Below are positions 1-12,700 of a DNA stretch of 64,000 nucleotides, one piece after another. The stretch is from Rhizophagus clarus. Its lineage: Eukaryota > Glomeromycota > Glomeromycetes > Glomerales > Glomeraceae. The stretch is taken from positions 434,001 through 498,000 of the forward strand of contig BLAL01000295.1 in the NCBI GenBank assembly GCA_015698045.1, in the 5' to 3' direction. The notes under the pieces are model-generated. The model had not been told where the DNA came from and ran no database searches. It worked only from the letters and a program-made list of their open reading frames with translations. Within the stretch, counting starts at the first letter, position 1. Each line of letters begins with the position of its first letter. A program made the translations under genes and the position numbers.

Positions 1-909
1 TTTATCCGATGGTGTATTTTCAATTTCTTCTCTACGTCTCTTAATAATTGAGTCTACTCTATCATAAAGATAGTTTACGTTTCGAAGCGATTTATCCGAT
101 CTACTTTTAAAAAATGGAACGTAATGTCGAAGGAAAGAATTTACGAATATAAACATTACAATATTATTAATATGACTACGGAACGCTTGAACAAATTTTT
201 CCGAGTCTTCAACTATTGCTGGTGGGTGTTCTGATTTTTCTTCACCCTGGACATTAAAATATCCTGCCATTGTATAAGATCTTTCACCTGTTGTCAAAGC
301 GACAATTACATCATTTGTAAATCGACTTAACCACGCAGCAAAATCAAGCACATTTTTATTCTGTCTGATAGTTTCTTCTTTAAGATACAATCTATCCCAA
401 TAACTTTCCAGTTCAAGGAAAATTTTATTTGTCATAACAATAGCTTCTTGAGAGAATTTTGGAGATAAAATTGCTTGCGTAAAAAATTGACGATTAAATC
501 TCCATGATTTTAAATTATGATTTAAAATGAGCCCTTTTCCCAACATTCCAATTTCTTCCAATCCTTGCATATAAGGAAGTCTTGTCATATAATGACTTTT
601 TGTTGATGGCATCAAAAGTTTATCAATATCTTCTGCTCGACTTAGAATTATACGTCGTGTTCCCAAATTAACTTCATATAAGTCACCATATTTCTTTTGA
701 TAAGCATCGAAAAATTCTCTGGCATTTGTTTTATACCACAAATATTGAGGCAAATTTCCAACGAATGGGAATGGGAATGGACCAGGTAAAGGATTAACGC
801 GAGTAAAATACTTGTAATAATAATGAGTTACATAGACGATAAATAAGACACCTATAAGTGAAAGGTATTCACTAACTCCAAGTCCACTAAAAATTTTATG
901 TAAAGTCAT
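1..909 (-). CDS. Cytochrome P450, copy A (5' exon, gene runs off the window)
   Basis: The minus strand is open from the ATG at 909 to the window edge (303 codons). It matches exon 1 of the four close copies further right. Residues about 12-32 form a hydrophobic N-terminal membrane anchor, followed by the proline-rich hinge NPLPGPFPFPFVGN that orients microsomal P450s on the ER. The visible part ends near RREEIENTP, before the I-helix, so the K-helix and haem loop lie outside the window. It is the most diverged of the five close copies, with changes such as SEYLSL, QYLWYKTN and SRAEDID at otherwise invariant sites. A heme monooxygenase role is established for the family; the substrate is unknown. 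A BTB-TLDc gene starts divergently 1.8 kb away. Confidence 0.9.
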   Translation of the reverse strand, partial: MTLHKIFSGLGVSEYLSLIGVLFIVYVTHYYYKYFTRVNPLPGPFPFPFVGNLPQYLWYKTNAREFFDAYQKKYGDLYEVNLGTRRIILSRAEDIDKLLMPSTKSHYMTRLPYMQGLEEIGMLGKGLILNHNLKSWRFNRQFFTQAILSPKFSQEAIVMTNKIFLELESYWDRLYLKEETIRQNKNVLDFAAWLSRFTNDVIVALTTGERSYTMAGYFNVQGEEKSEHPPAIVEDSEKFVQAFRSHINNIVMFIFVNSFLRHYVPFFKSRSDKSLRNVNYLYDRVDSIIKRRREEIENTPSDK

Positions 910-2723
910 ATTAACTATGTTTCTTTTTTATTATTATTATTATTATTATTATGTTTTTCTTTCTATTATGTTTTTATGATTCTATTTTGTTGGAAATTTT
1001 ATGATATTTATAAATAAAATTTTCTTTTATCGGTTAAATATCCGGTTTAATTTATCCGTTCCAGATGAAATCTACTGTAAACTCGGAAAATCATTTTAAC
1101 TTGATTCGCATAGTTTTTAACAATTGGGCTTGATGATAAATCAAAAATTATTTTCATTTGTAATATCTAAATTTATTTTACTCATAATAAGCAAATGTAC
1201 GCACATCAAATGCATGAAATTTATATTCAGGTTTTTTAAGGTTTATACGTCATTAGGAAGATAATTACCATATCGTGAAAGTTGATTACCAGAAAAGTTA
1301 GGATGAATTTTGAGAAAGAATTAGTTATTAATTGATTTCATTACCATACAAAATTAATAATCGCAAATTGGTTGGTAATCACACATGCCAAGAATTTCGA
1401 ATTCTCTTAAAAAACTTTTAAGAAAAATTATAAAAATTTTAGTAATTTAAAGATCAAATATAATTCTAAAATATTCTAAATATAATGAATTTTAAAAGTC
1501 ACATGCTATATTAATTTTCGCCAAATTAATATAAATCGGTACGTTATGAGGCAATCTTAAAGAAAAAAGATACTGTATGAAATTAAGGAAATTTTTTTAA
1601 ACCAAATTGATTATCTTGTTCGAGAGATAGATCTGACGAATTTTTATTTTATGACGACTAAATACAAATTTAAACATTTAAATATACAGGTTGTGGCTCA
1701 AAGGGTAATAACAATTTACTTGCGGTATTAATTAGGTGTAATTTAATTTAATGCGTGCTTTTTAAATACAGCATTTCGTGTTACTTGTTTAATTACTACT
1801 AAATCTTTCAAATTTACATTATGGCCGAACTTACAGCTCTAATTGCTATTCTTAGATACAGTAGTAATACTAGTATATAAAATTATATACTGACAATTTT
1901 AGATTATACAAATTCAACATTCAACGATCGGATAACTCGTAAAGAAAAAAAAATGGATATCCTCTTAATGACGATGCAGCTGCACAAATCCTGAGATACT
2001 ATTAGTATTATAGTACCAATTAATTAATTTTTTTTTGTACAATTTTATGTAAACATTGCTTTTTATTAATATTATTAAAAAAAATTGTATCTTAATTATT
2101 ATTGAAATTTGGATCAAAAAAAATTTTCCTTGATTCGTTTAAAATAGTTGTTAATTCTTTGTAAGTGATTAACTTTTTTTATATTCGATCGTTCATTCGT
2201 ACAGTGCTTTCTAAGAATAGTGATAAAATTATTGGAAACATCTACAATTTGGATCCGGGCTCATTACCATACATGTATGCCTGCAACATGGTCTCGGGCA
2301 GGATAATCGTTTATTAGGCACAAGTGGTGATTATGGTTCATTCTTCTCTTACCACCTACAATGTTTTAGTATTGTTTGGAGACTTTAAACGTTTCGTTTC
2401 GACACTCTTTACGAAATGGTTTTTAATTATCAAACATTAAAAGAAAAAATTTCGCTTTCTAAGATTACGCGTGATGCGTAATTCTGATCAATACAACCTT
2501 CTCGATTGGCGATAATTATAATAAAGAATTTTTTTAACAAAATTTTTGGGTAACAATAATACAAAATACCAATATTATTATTCTAGTTTCTAAAAAAAGG
2601 GAGCAACACTATACATTGATCTAACTATTTATGTAATAATTACGTTACATTATAAGCAAATAAGCAAAATAAATGCTTTTTTATTTTCGTCCTTCAAATT
2701 GTACTCTTTTATAAACTTTAAAT
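910..2723. other. Divergent intergenic region, P450 A / BTB-TLDc 1
   Basis: About 1.8 kb of AT-rich DNA between two divergent genes. The part near 1800-1960 is recognisably homologous to the upstream flank of P450 copy C (around 16650-16760), including the shared string TTCAACATTCAACGATCGG, so it belongs to the duplicated P450 unit. No gene was seen in it. Confidence 0.6.
1054..1066 (-). promoter_or_regulatory. Promoter palindrome of P450 copy A (one half-site changed)
   Basis: In gene orientation the sequence is ATCTGGAACGGAT, 145 bp upstream of the ATG. The other four close copies have the perfect inverted repeat ATCCGGAACGGAT. Copy A has C to T in the first half, leaving one CGG half-site. 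A TATAAATA-like box lies between it and the ATG, at about 1003-1012. The role as a Zn2Cys6-type factor site is inference. Confidence 0.4.
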
Positions 2724-4270
2724 ATGTCAATATTTCTTTCAAAATTAAGTCAAAACTATCTTGAATTGTTGACCGATGATGAATATTATGATACTACAAT
2801 CGAAGTTGGTAAAGATCCCGATGTAAAAATCTTTCGTGCGCATATGAATATTCTGTGTTGCCGTTCACCATATTTACGACAAACTTTGGCATCCAATAAA
2901 AAGAATAGTGATAGCGTTTTGACTCATATTAGTTTACCAAATATATCAGTAGAAACCTTTCGAATTATTTTAAAGTAAAGTTGTTTACAATTCAATAAGT
3001 TTTTTTTTTAATTTGAAAAAAATTTTTTTAAATAAGTAGTTTAACAATAAATTCTTATATAAATAGGTATATTTATGGTGGTGTACTTTCATTAGATATG
3101 CAAGATACTTTTGAAACTTTTGAAACCTTGATAGCTGCAGAAAATTTGCTTCTTCAAGAATTAGTTGATCATTTACAAAATTATTTTATCGAAAATGAGT
3201 CTGAATGGATGGAACAACATTTTGAACTTATTTATCGAACAAGCTTTAAATCCAACCATTTATTAGAACTTCAACAATTTTGTACAGATTTTATGGAGAA
3301 ATTTCCAGAAAAAATATTTAAATCATTCGATTTCACTTCACTTCCCGAAAAACCTTTAATTCAACTCATTAAAAGAGATGATTTACAAATGAAAGAAATT
3401 GAAATTTGGGAACATTTGCTAAAATGGGGTCTCGCACAAAATCAAACTCTTGTTCCGGATCCTAATACTCCTAATACATGGTCTGATAATGATTTCGAAA
3501 CATTGGAAAATACGTTACGAAATTGTTTACCTTTTATTAGATTTTTTAGTCTATCATCTAAAGAATTCTTGCAAAAAGTTCGTCCTTATAAGAAACTACT
3601 GAAAAAACAACTCTATGAAGAATTATTAAGTTCTCATTTAAATCCAGATAGTAAATCATCTGCTGATGTTATCTCACTTCCTAGAACTATTGAAAATGAT
3701 GAAATTATTGATTCAAAAATTGTTAATTTAAATATTGTTTCAATTATTTCAAGATGGATTGATAAAGTAGATAATAACAATTTCGCTCATTTAAGAGAAT
3801 TATATTTACCGTATAAATTTCAATTATTATTAAGAGGAAGTCGAGATGGTTTTTCTCCCAAAAAATTTCATACACTATGTGATGGTAAATCTATTACTGT
3901 AACATTTATTAAAGTAAAAGAAACAGAAGAAATTATTGGTGGTTATAATCCTATAATATGGTTATCATCATCTTACCTTACTTATGGCAAAACTAAAGAT
4001 AGTTTTGTATTCTCTTTTAAAAATATGGATAATTTTAAGGATTCAATTATCAGTTATGTAAAAAATGTAGATTACGCGTTAAATTATCACGCTAATTATG
4101 GACCATGTTTCGGTTCTTCGGATTTAATCACATATAATTCCAACGAAGATACGGATTATGATGTAGTTTATTGTGATGAATGTCATTATGAGAAAAAACT
4201 AAGAGATACTGAGACTAGATTTTCTATAGAAGATTATGAAATATATCAAATCGTAAAAAGACAAGTATAA
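2724..4270 (+). CDS. BTB-BACK-TLDc domain protein 1
   Basis: Two exons, 2724-2974 and 3067-4270, joined across a 92-bp GTAAAG...TAG intron. The phase-2 junction restores LKYIYGG, giving a 484-residue protein. Residues about 20-110 are a BTB/POZ domain (YDTTIEVG..KIFRAHMNILCCRSPYLR), which normally dimerises and can recruit Cullin-3. A BACK-like helical region follows (about 120-250, with LIKRDDLQMKEIEIWEHLLKWG). About 300-484 is a TLDc domain (LLLRGSRDGFSPKKFHTLCDGK, IGGYNP, FSIEDYEIYQI), a fold linked to oxidative-stress resistance and V-ATPase binding in other eukaryotes. This architecture is strongly expanded in arbuscular mycorrhizal fungi. The gene after it is its tandem duplicate, starting 219 bp downstream. 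Confidence 0.92.
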
Positions 4271-4489
4271 AAATTGTAGATATTATTAAATGATGTTATT
4301 TTTGATTAAATCATGAGAACCGAAGTGATGGTTTGATTTTAATTCTCACATAAATAAAATTTTTCGCAACTACTGCAAATTTAACGTCATAATAAAAACT
4401 CAAAATTTTTATTTGGAAAGGATCTACATATGTTGCTGATAAATATAACACAAAAAGTACAAATTCCTTTTTTTTAAAAGTTATAAAGT

Positions 4490-6000
4490 ATGTCAACTCA
4501 ATTTCTCTCTAAACTAAGTCAAAATTATGTTAAATTATTGGAAGAAGATATATACTGTGATGTTACAATTGAAGTTGGTCAAGACTCCAACATAAAAATC
4601 TTTCGTGCGCACATGAATATTTTATGTTGCCGTTCCCCATATTTACGACGAACTTTGACCTCTAATAAAAAAGATAGTGATAATGTATTATCTCATATTA
4701 AATTACCGAACATATCAGCAGAAATATTTCAAATTATTTTAAAGTAAGTTAATTTAAATCACGACCTTTATTACAATAACCACTTTTAAAAAATCTTTAT
4801 AACTTCAGGTATATTTATGGAGGAATTCTTTCATTAGAAGAACAGGATACTTCAAACATTATTAAAATAATGATAGCAGCTGATGAGCTATTACTTCAAG
4901 AAGTAGTTGATTATTTACAAAATTATTTAATTGAAAATGAATTCGAGTGGATGGAACAAAATTTTGAGCTTATTCATCAAACAAGTTTTCAATCAAATTA
5001 TTTATTAGAACTTCAACAATTTTGTACAGTTTTAATGGCTAAATCTCCGGAGAAATTTTTTAAATCACTCAATTTCACTTCATTTCCCGAAAAATCTTTA
5101 GTACAACTTATCAAAAGAGACGATTTACAGATGAAAGAAATTGAAGTTTGGGAATATGTATTAAAATGGGGTCTTGCACAAAACCATCCTCTCGTTCTGG
5201 ATCCTGACACTTGGTCAGATAATGATTTTAAAACAATGGAAAGTACTTTACAACATTGTTTACCTTTGATTAGATTTTTTAATTTATCATCTAAAGAATT
5301 CTTACAAAAAGTTCGACCTTATAAGAAATTATTAAAACAAAATCTCTATGAAGATTTATTAAGTTCTCATTTAGATCCTGATAGTGAACCATCTGACAGC
5401 ATTTTATTACCTAGAATTGTCAAAAATGATGAAATCATCGATTCAAAAATTGTTAATTTAAATATTGTTTCAATTATTTCAAGATGGATTGATAAAGTAG
5501 ATAATGACAATTTCGTTCATTTAAGAGAATTATATTTACCGTATAAATTTCAATTATTATTAAGAGGAAGTCGAGATGGTTTTTCTCCTAAAAAATTTCA
5601 TACAATATGTGATGGTAAATCTATTACTATAACATTTATTAAAGTAAAAGAAACGGAAGAAATTATCGGTGGTTATAATCCTACAATATGGTTATCATCA
5701 TCTTATCTTACTTATGGTAAAACTAAAGATAGTTTTATATTTTCTTTTAAAGATAAGAATACCTTTAAAGATGCGATTCTCAGTAATGTAAAGAATATAG
5801 ATTACGCGTTAAATTATCACGCTAATTATGGACCATGTTTCGGTTCTTCTGATATAATTACATATAATTCTAATGAGGATATGAATTATGATACAATTTA
5901 CTGTAACGAATGTCATTACGAGAAAAAGATAAGAGATTCTGAGACTAGATTTTCAATAGAAGATTATGAAGTATATCAAATCGTAAAAAGACAAGTATAG
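4490..6000 (+). CDS. BTB-BACK-TLDc domain protein 2 (tandem duplicate)
   Basis: Exons 4490-4743 and 4809-6000 are joined by a 65-bp intron at exactly the same phase-2 position as in the preceding paralogue (LK|YIYGG), giving 481 residues. Domain order is the same: BTB about 20-110, BACK-like about 120-250, TLDc about 300-481. The TLDc half is much closer to paralogue 1 than the BTB/BACK half, including long identical stretches around ISRWIDKVDN and LLLRGSRDGFSPKKFH. This fits either stronger constraint or partial gene conversion at the 3' end. The start MSTQFLSKLSQNY matches the N-termini of the other two copies. Function in this fungus is unknown; BTB proteins often act as substrate adaptors for Cullin-3 ligases. 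Confidence 0.92.
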
Positions 6001-7240
6001 AAATTGATATGAACTGTTGATTTTTTGATGCGAAATAAAATTTATTTTTACGTAAAACACTCAGTCAATCTAACCATTATAAATTAAAGAATTCTCATCT
6101 TATTAACATGTCCAAGAATTATTTTATTTATTCTAATTTGTTACTTTATTTTGTTCTTTACCTTCTTTGTTGAGAAAACAAACCGGATAGGATCACATTG
6201 AATACAGGGAAAACAACTGAAAATAATTACATTGTTGTCATCATTGTCAGTATTAAGTTAAACGTTAAAAGATAAGTGTGTGGTGAGTGAATGATTTGAT
6301 CAGATCGCTCAATGAATTGAAGCTGAATAAGTTAATATTAATAAGATGATGATTATTAAAATAACAGTATAGTTTTAATTATTATCAAAATTTTCTATAA
6401 ATATGAACCACAACGTGACAACGTGCATCCTTTTGTTCCTGGCTGCACATTTTTTTCATCTTTGGTTTTCCCTCATTCACCAAATATGTCATAGTTTTAT
6501 ATTTTAAATTAGTATTAATGAGAAAAAATGATTATAAAGTCAAACTTTGTCTAAGAATCGTACTCTCCACGATAATAAGACTTGAAACCGTTATATTATT
6601 TTAGAATGTTGAGTCCATAGCTCTGTTGTTTGAATGCTGCATTTACTTTCTCATAAATATTTTTCTCCATAAAGCTACTTTCTCATTTCTTTGGTTCAAT
6701 TGGATACAGGTTTTTGGCCTTAATAACCTTTATCCTTCCGAATAATAACACGATGCGTATCATGTCACTCTGATTCGTTAAAGGTTAATATTGTGGTCAC
6801 ACTTCTATCAGCAAATGGGATTGCTTTCTTCTTCAATTTACGGATTATACTCTAATATTAGAAATTTAATTCTTAAGAAATATAATATCGTTCATGCTCT
6901 TTTTTTAACTGTTGAAAATTCGCCCTCCTTAATATTTAATAAAGGTAGATAATTAATCAATTAACATTACCTTATTATTAGAAAATACAAATTTTAACTT
7001 TCAATTTTCCTTATGCTTAAAAGGGTAAAGTGATGTCAAATTTGGAAAATCCGATCTATCAAGAATTTTTGATATACCTGACGTGAAATCAAATCCGATT
7101 TATAAAATATCGCGACTTTATTAATAAAATCCGGTATATCGCGATTGTTTTAGATATGACAGATTTGGTTCCAGAAGAAAAATCAGAAATAACACAAAAT
7201 CCGATTTATAGACCTTGTGCCAGACATATAAATTGTTTAT
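6001..7240. other. Intergenic, with a CCGATTTATA-rich repeat at about 7040-7215
   Basis: No gene seen. The last 200 bp carry a repeated motif (AATCCGATTTATAAAATATCGCG and variants such as AAATCCGGTATATCGCGA), suggesting a short degenerate dispersed repeat. A looser relative (CCGGTATAATCAAGACATCC) is at about 17935-18060. Confidence 0.4.
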
Positions 7241-7460
7241 AAAAAAGGTGAACGCTCAAGGCGGTTGGTGCAGTAGTATGGGTTGGAATACCTTATACGA
7301 CGGGCACAGGTGTTAAATGACCAAGTGTATGACATGCTGGCAATGTTGCGTATGAAGCACATCTCGAGTAGTCAGTTTTAACGAGACCACACATAAATGC
7401 ACCAATTTGTCAGTACTGGCTTGGGTTTTTTAATTTTGTGGGATGCAACATATAATTTCT
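7241..7460 (+). repeat. 5S-like short dispersed repeat, copy R1
   Basis: Core GGTTGGTGCAGTAGTATGGG followed by TTGGAATACCTTATACGACGGGC. It recurs at six other places in the window. The core resembles the 3' half of 5S rRNA (GGTTAGTA..ATGGG..GGAATACC) with about 10 bases missing. No coding role. The tail, and the DNA to about 8150, is shared in inverted orientation with 32980-34760. Confidence 0.6.
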
Positions 7461-8150
7461 TGTCATCAGTGTAAAAATGTCTTCTTTTAAGAAGATATAG
7501 ATTTTCAAATTATAATGTATGTGATGGTATTGGAAACGTTAGTGATCCCGAAACATTTAGTAACAGGTGATGCAAATGGTGTAATCTCTTTAAGCTGATA
7601 TGGGAGCTGAAGGTAAATACACTTACTAAAAGTTTTAAATTGACATTACAAACGGACAATAATTGAGATGATTATTAATCGTCTGAAGTTATCCATTTCG
7701 CCATTGTATAACTTCTCAGTATAAACTACGAAATTTACCATCATAACTGGAGTGATATTTTCGATAAATTATGGACAATTTGAAGCGCCATACACTGGTT
7801 GAAATGTATTACTTTTTGACTAATCAGTTTTATTTTTTCTTTAATTTGATCTGTTTGTATGTACAACTTAATACTGCGACTTGGATATGATTTTCTGTTT
7901 ATGAAAATAACATCTACCTAAAAATTTCCTGATGATTTCGAGATATTATGTTTTTTAAATTAGGAGAGTATATAATTTTAGGTTATTTCAGAAATTCAAA
8001 GGTTTATGCGCCGGGTAACCTAATTAATTAATCCCAGTTAATACAATATGTAATAAATACATGACGTGACCACTGTTTCTAAAAGTACACAGCCATTTCT
8101 TTAAAAAAAAATTACTGCTTATCCGTATAATAGGGAGAGGGTTTTACGTG
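7461..8150. repeat. Block X, left copy of an inverted duplicated flank
   Basis: Non-coding DNA that is recognisable in reverse complement at about 32980-33230 plus 34350-34740. Shared landmarks include TTTCGAGATATTATGTT, CCTAATTAATTAAT and CATTACAAACGGACAATAAT-like text. The right copy is interrupted by about 1.1 kb that includes the inverted-repeat element at 33618-34331. Confidence 0.65.
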
Positions 8151-8496
8151 ACTTGAAAATTTTTTATTCGCGTGAAAGTTATATTATAAAATGCTGCGGT
8201 TAAAGATTTTGGTTTAATTTTTGTAAAAACCTAAGATCGGTTTACAATTTCAGATATAGCTTTTTTTTCTTTTGATTAATTTTATATTTGTAGAATAAAA
8301 AAAGGAGTTAAAGTTCCAAATATTTTTCCATGTGGCCAACCTGGTCATTTTATGGTTCACAATTTTTGACTTTTTAATAAGTAAATAATAGTATATTTTA
8401 TTAATTAAACATAAATACAAGTAAGGAAATTATATTACAAAAAAAAATAAGATAAATAAATAAATGTTTGTATATCGATATTACATATAAGCAATG

Positions 8497-10227
8497 TTAA
8501 TTTCTCGGTCTAATTTTAACTAGTAGTTGAGTACAAGCAGTTATAATGCCTGATTTAACTTGTATAGGAGCTTCCATATCTACCGGGTCAATATCATATT
8601 TTCTATATAATAATGCCGTCAAGGCAACCAATTCAATAATTGCTAGTTTTCTTCCTGGACAGATTCTTAATCCTCCACCAAACATGATAAAAGAATATTT
8701 CTTTGGCTCAAAATTATCAACCATCCATCTATCAGGATTGAATGTTTCAGGATCTTCCCAATAATCCTTATTTTTATGAATAGTAATAGCATTCATTTGA
8801 AACATTGTACCACTTGGCCATTTATATCCTGCTACTTCATCGGGTTCTGTACCATATCTTTGCAACATATTTGCAACTGGTAAGAGTCGATCAACTTCTT
8901 TTATAACTGCATCAATATATTTTAATTGATGGATATCTTTTTCGGTAATTGATCGCGTTTTATCATCTTGGAATACTCTATCAATTTCTTCTACCACTTT
9001 TCTTTTTACATCCGGATAATGTGCAAGATAATAAACAATGAATGAAATCATATTTGCAGTCTATATTTTAAAAATAAATAAAAAAAAATATGTATAAATA
9101 TATTATTTTTTTTCAAAATTTTAAAAAATTTATTAGTAGTCAAAAAAAATATAACTTACTGTATCAGTTCCACCAATAAATGCGTCGAACATGATATGAC
9201 GAATTTCGAGATCAGTCATAGGTCTGTCTATAGATTCACCACCGACGGTTTTAGTATAATTAATATCACGTGGTGTATTCGCAGTTATCACCGAGGTCAA
9301 CATATCATGTGGTAAAGGTTTATCCAATGGTGTATTTTCAATTTCTTCTCTGCGTCTCTTAATAATTGAATCTACTCTATCATAAAGATAGTTTACGTTT
9401 TGAAGCGCTTTATCTGATCTACCTTTAAAAAATGGAATGTAATGTCGAAGGAAAGGATTTACGAATATAAACATTGAAACATTATTAAGATGACTACGGA
9501 ATGCTTGAACAAAATTTTCCGAGTCTTCAACTATTGCTGGTGGGTGTTCGGACTTTTCTTCACCTTGGACGTTAAAATATCCTGCCATTGTATAGGATCT
9601 TTCACCTGTTGTCAAAGCGATAATCACATCATTTGTGAATCGACTTAACCACGCAGCAAAATCAAGCACATTTTTATTCTGCTTTGTAGTTTCTTCTTTA
9701 AGATACAATCTATCCCAATAACTTTCCAATTCAAGGAACATTTTATTTGTCATAACAATAGCTTCCTGAGAAAATTTTGGAGATAAAATTGCTTGCGTAA
9801 AAAATTGACGATTGAATCTCCATGATTTTAAATTATGATTTAAAATGAGCCCCTTTCCTAACATTCCAATTTCTTCCAATCCTTGCATATAAGGAAGTCT
9901 TGTCATATAATGACTCTTTGTTGATGGCATCAAAAGTTTATCAATATCTTCTGCTCGATTCAGAACTATACGTCGTGCCCCCAAATTAACTTCATATAAG
10001 TCACCATATTTCTTTTGAAGAGCATCAAAAAATTCTCTAGTATTTGCTTTATACCACATAAATTGAGGCAAATTTCCAACGAATGGAAATGGGAATGGAC
10101 CAGGTAAAGGATTTACTCGAGTAAAATATTTATAATAATAATGAGTTACATAGATAATTAATGAGACACCTATAAGTGAAAGGTAATCACTAACTCCAAG
10201 ACCGCTAAAAATTTTATGTAAAGTCAT
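8497..10227 (-). CDS. Cytochrome P450, copy B
   Basis: Exon 1 is 9160-10227 and exon 2 is 8497-9060, with a 99-bp intron (GTAAGT...TAG). The product has 543 residues, normal for a microsomal P450. Visible motifs: N-terminal anchor (about 12-32), proline-rich hinge NPLPGPFPFPF, I-helix AFIGGTDT|TANMISF split by the intron, K-helix KEVDR (Glu411, Arg414), FNPDRW (about 463-468), and haem loop FGGGLRICPGR with Cys490 as the thiolate ligand. All residues needed for a working enzyme are present. The substrate cannot be told from sequence. It is nearly identical to copy C, 5.2 kb upstream on the same strand, and to copies D and E in the inverted arm. An antisense open frame of 72 codons within exon 2 is a shadow. 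Confidence 0.97.
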
Positions 10228-11969
10228 GTTGACTTTTTTTTTATCGGATGTTTTTTTTATTATTATTATTATTTTATTCCTTATTTGTTATTTTTTTAAA
10301 TTTATTTTTCTTTAATATTTTCGACGAGGATTTGAATGATATTTATATTAAATTTTTTTTATCGGTTAAAAATTCGGTTTAAATTTATCCGTTCCGGATG
10401 AAAATACGGCTACGGTAAGAAGGACTAAATTTCTCCGAAAATCATTGCATAATTTTTGATTAACTGGATGGCTAAATTTTTTGATAATCTACCTAAATTT
10501 ATCTAATTCTTAGGTCAAATGTATGCACATCAAAAGCAGGGTCATCATATTGTGAAGTTGATTATCGGGAAAAGTAGGTTGAATTTTTATTTATGGACAA
10601 TTTCCGAATTATATGTACGGTAATTGATATTTTATCTCTTATATAGTATATAACAGTATATAGTATATGGATAATGAGTGTAGTTATCAGGTGATTTCAT
10701 GAACAATTAGTAATAAATTAATAATCGCAAAAATTGATTGTTAATTTAATAATCCATGTCATATTTCGAATTTTGTCGAACAATAAGTGTATTATTAATA
10801 ACTTTAAGTTTGAAAATTTTACAGCCCTTCGGCAAAAATTTTTTCAATATCATTCCACACATTTTAGGAAATCATTGATCTCATATGATAAAGTTTCATT
10901 CTTGTTGCGTAACATATTGTATTTTTTGACGTTCGAATCGAAATTATTTTTTTTTTCATTTTTTCTTTTTCCTTTTTTTTTTTACGATGATAAAATACAA
11001 TAATGATGCTTACAATCTGTATAAAAAAACGAAATTATACACGACGCGAGAATCTTACATGCAGTACAAGAATTTTGAGAACGTATAGTACAAGTTGTTA
11101 ATTATTTTATATAATGAATTTTAAAATCATATACTATATTAAATTTACGTTTCTTGGGAATCGTGAAATGAATGGTGTCATAGCGCTGGTCAGGAATGAG
11201 ACAAGTCTTTACAAGATTACTTTAAAGAAAAGATACTGTATGTATCCTATATAAATTTGGTTTTAAACCAAATTAAATACAATATTTCGTTCGAGAGATA
11301 TCGACGAATTTTTAATATAGCATTTAAGTAAACAAATTTTGAGTATTTGAATATTTTGATTGCGTTTACTTGCGGAAAGCATTAGGTGTAAGCGAATAAT
11401 TAATTAATACGTGCTTTAAAATATAGTACCTCGTGTTTCTTGTTTAATTACTAAATTTTTACTTTCAAAATTTATATTATTTTCGAACTTACTGCTCTAA
11501 TTGCTACTTTTAATAACGCGGATCACGAATTAATAATTTTTCCGCCGACAAGTGTTTTACGAAAATTCATGTAACCGATTTTAGATTTTTTTTTATCTGG
11601 TGAAGTCTAACTGTACTATTTTATGTATACACGTTGTGACGACCATCGCGTCCTTTTGGGAAATTATCTTTTTTTTTTTTTATTTTAGTATATATGTTAC
11701 GATGGCTTATTACGTTATAGTGTTATACAATATAGGAAAATGATATAAAGGATCAAACGATTGGAATTTTTTTTTCCTATTGACCTTTTTGCTAACAATA
11801 AAATCGTACATTTTCTACTCTTAATCGTTTTACTATGTTCCTTTCACTACCTGCGACTTTAAATTTTTTTTTTGAGGAGTTAACAACGATCCTTTCCTAT
11901 CTTTTGTCTATACCTAAGTTTCGTTGATCACGAGAATTCCTATTGGCCTTTGTTAGAAATAATTATTTC
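10228..11969. repeat. Duplicated upstream flank of P450 copy B
   Basis: Non-coding flank that is homologous, with many small indels, to 15451-17725 (direct), 34935-36777 (inverted) and 40395-42543 (inverted). Shared landmarks include TTACATGCAGTACAAG-like text, ACGACGCGAGAATC and GAAAAGATACTGTATGTATC. Poly-T tracts break up any reading frame. No gene seen. Confidence 0.75.
10387..10399 (-). promoter_or_regulatory. CCG-N3-CGG palindrome upstream of P450 copy B
   Basis: Perfect inverted repeat ATCCGGAACGGAT, 160 bp before the ATG and just upstream of AACCG repeats and a TATAAATA-like box. It is conserved at the same place in copies C, D and E. Everted CGG triplets are typical of fungal Zn2Cys6 factor sites; the assignment is inference. 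Confidence 0.45.
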
Positions 11970-12150
11970 GTGGATATTAAAAAGCGCTTATGGCGGTTGG
12001 TATAGTAATATGAGTTGGAATATCTTATACGACGAGCATATGGAGCACGTCCCGAGTAGTCATTTTAATGCATCAATTTTGTTAGTACAATAACGATTTC
12101 CGATACTGGCTTCAGTTGGGTATTTTTATTTTTGTAGGATTTTGACCTTT
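11970..12150 (+). repeat. 5S-like short dispersed repeat, copy R2
   Basis: Core GCGCTTATGGCGGTTGGTAT then GTTGGAATATCTTATACGACG. Like the copy at 40195-40393 it lacks the CTCAGGTGTAT insertion after the core. This pairs the upstream flank of P450 B with that of P450 E. Confidence 0.6.
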
Positions 12151-12194
12151 TGTCACTTGTCAGATATATTAATAATTGCTTATAATAAAAAAAA

Positions 12195-12260
12195 AGTGGG
12201 TATTAAAGAGCGCTTAAGGTGATTGGTGCAATAGTATGATATAATGGAATTAAGTGTGTT
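12195..12260 (+). repeat. 5S-like repeat, truncated copy R2b
   Basis: Starts with GTGGGTATTAAAGAGCGCTT and AAGGTGATTGGTGCAATAGT, then decays. Its mirror partner is at 40085-40153. Confidence 0.5.
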
Positions 12261-12429
12261 ATTCCTGTGACAAATAATAATGTGACAAATATTTTTAAAA
12301 AGAAATAGGATGCAGAAATGGAGGTCGATTATACATATATGACATATCATAACATTCTGCAGCCTTGTTGTTACGAAAGGTTAAGGTTATAATGTGTAAG
12401 ATAATAATCCAACATGCGTTTTCTGTTCA

Positions 12430-12700
12430 TGGGTATATCAGGTAAAGGGGTAAGGATCATCATTTTTTCCATTTACAACGGTGTCTGCGATTCTTAATAA
12501 GTTTGTTTTTAGCCTTTTCACTAGATGATAAAGGAGGGGTAAGATTTTGAATAATGATACAATGTATGATATTGTGCAAGATTTCAATGACAGAAGAATT
12601 AGAACTACGCGAGCATGGTCTAGAAGTAGAAAGACTAGAAGTCCTACAGACAATTATGTTGATCATATTGATCACATGACTTCGTTAAGATTTTCCAATT
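12430..12700 (+). pseudogene. Decayed coding-like stretch of unknown origin
   Basis: On the plus strand short frames read like protein rather than AT noise, for example DFNDRRIRTTRAW, then SRS and SPTDNYVDHIDHMTS, but they are interrupted. The reverse complement of 39180-39400 preserves the same segment (DFNDRRIRTTRAWSSRSPTD) within the inverted duplication. I do not recognise a family. It could be a gene fragment carried by the repeat that follows, or chance. Confidence 0.3.

Noticed and set aside
8546-8764. 72-codon antisense frame within P450 exon 2 (repeated in copies C, D and E)
   Set aside because: Shadow of the conserved P450 sequence on the other strand; no independent evidence.
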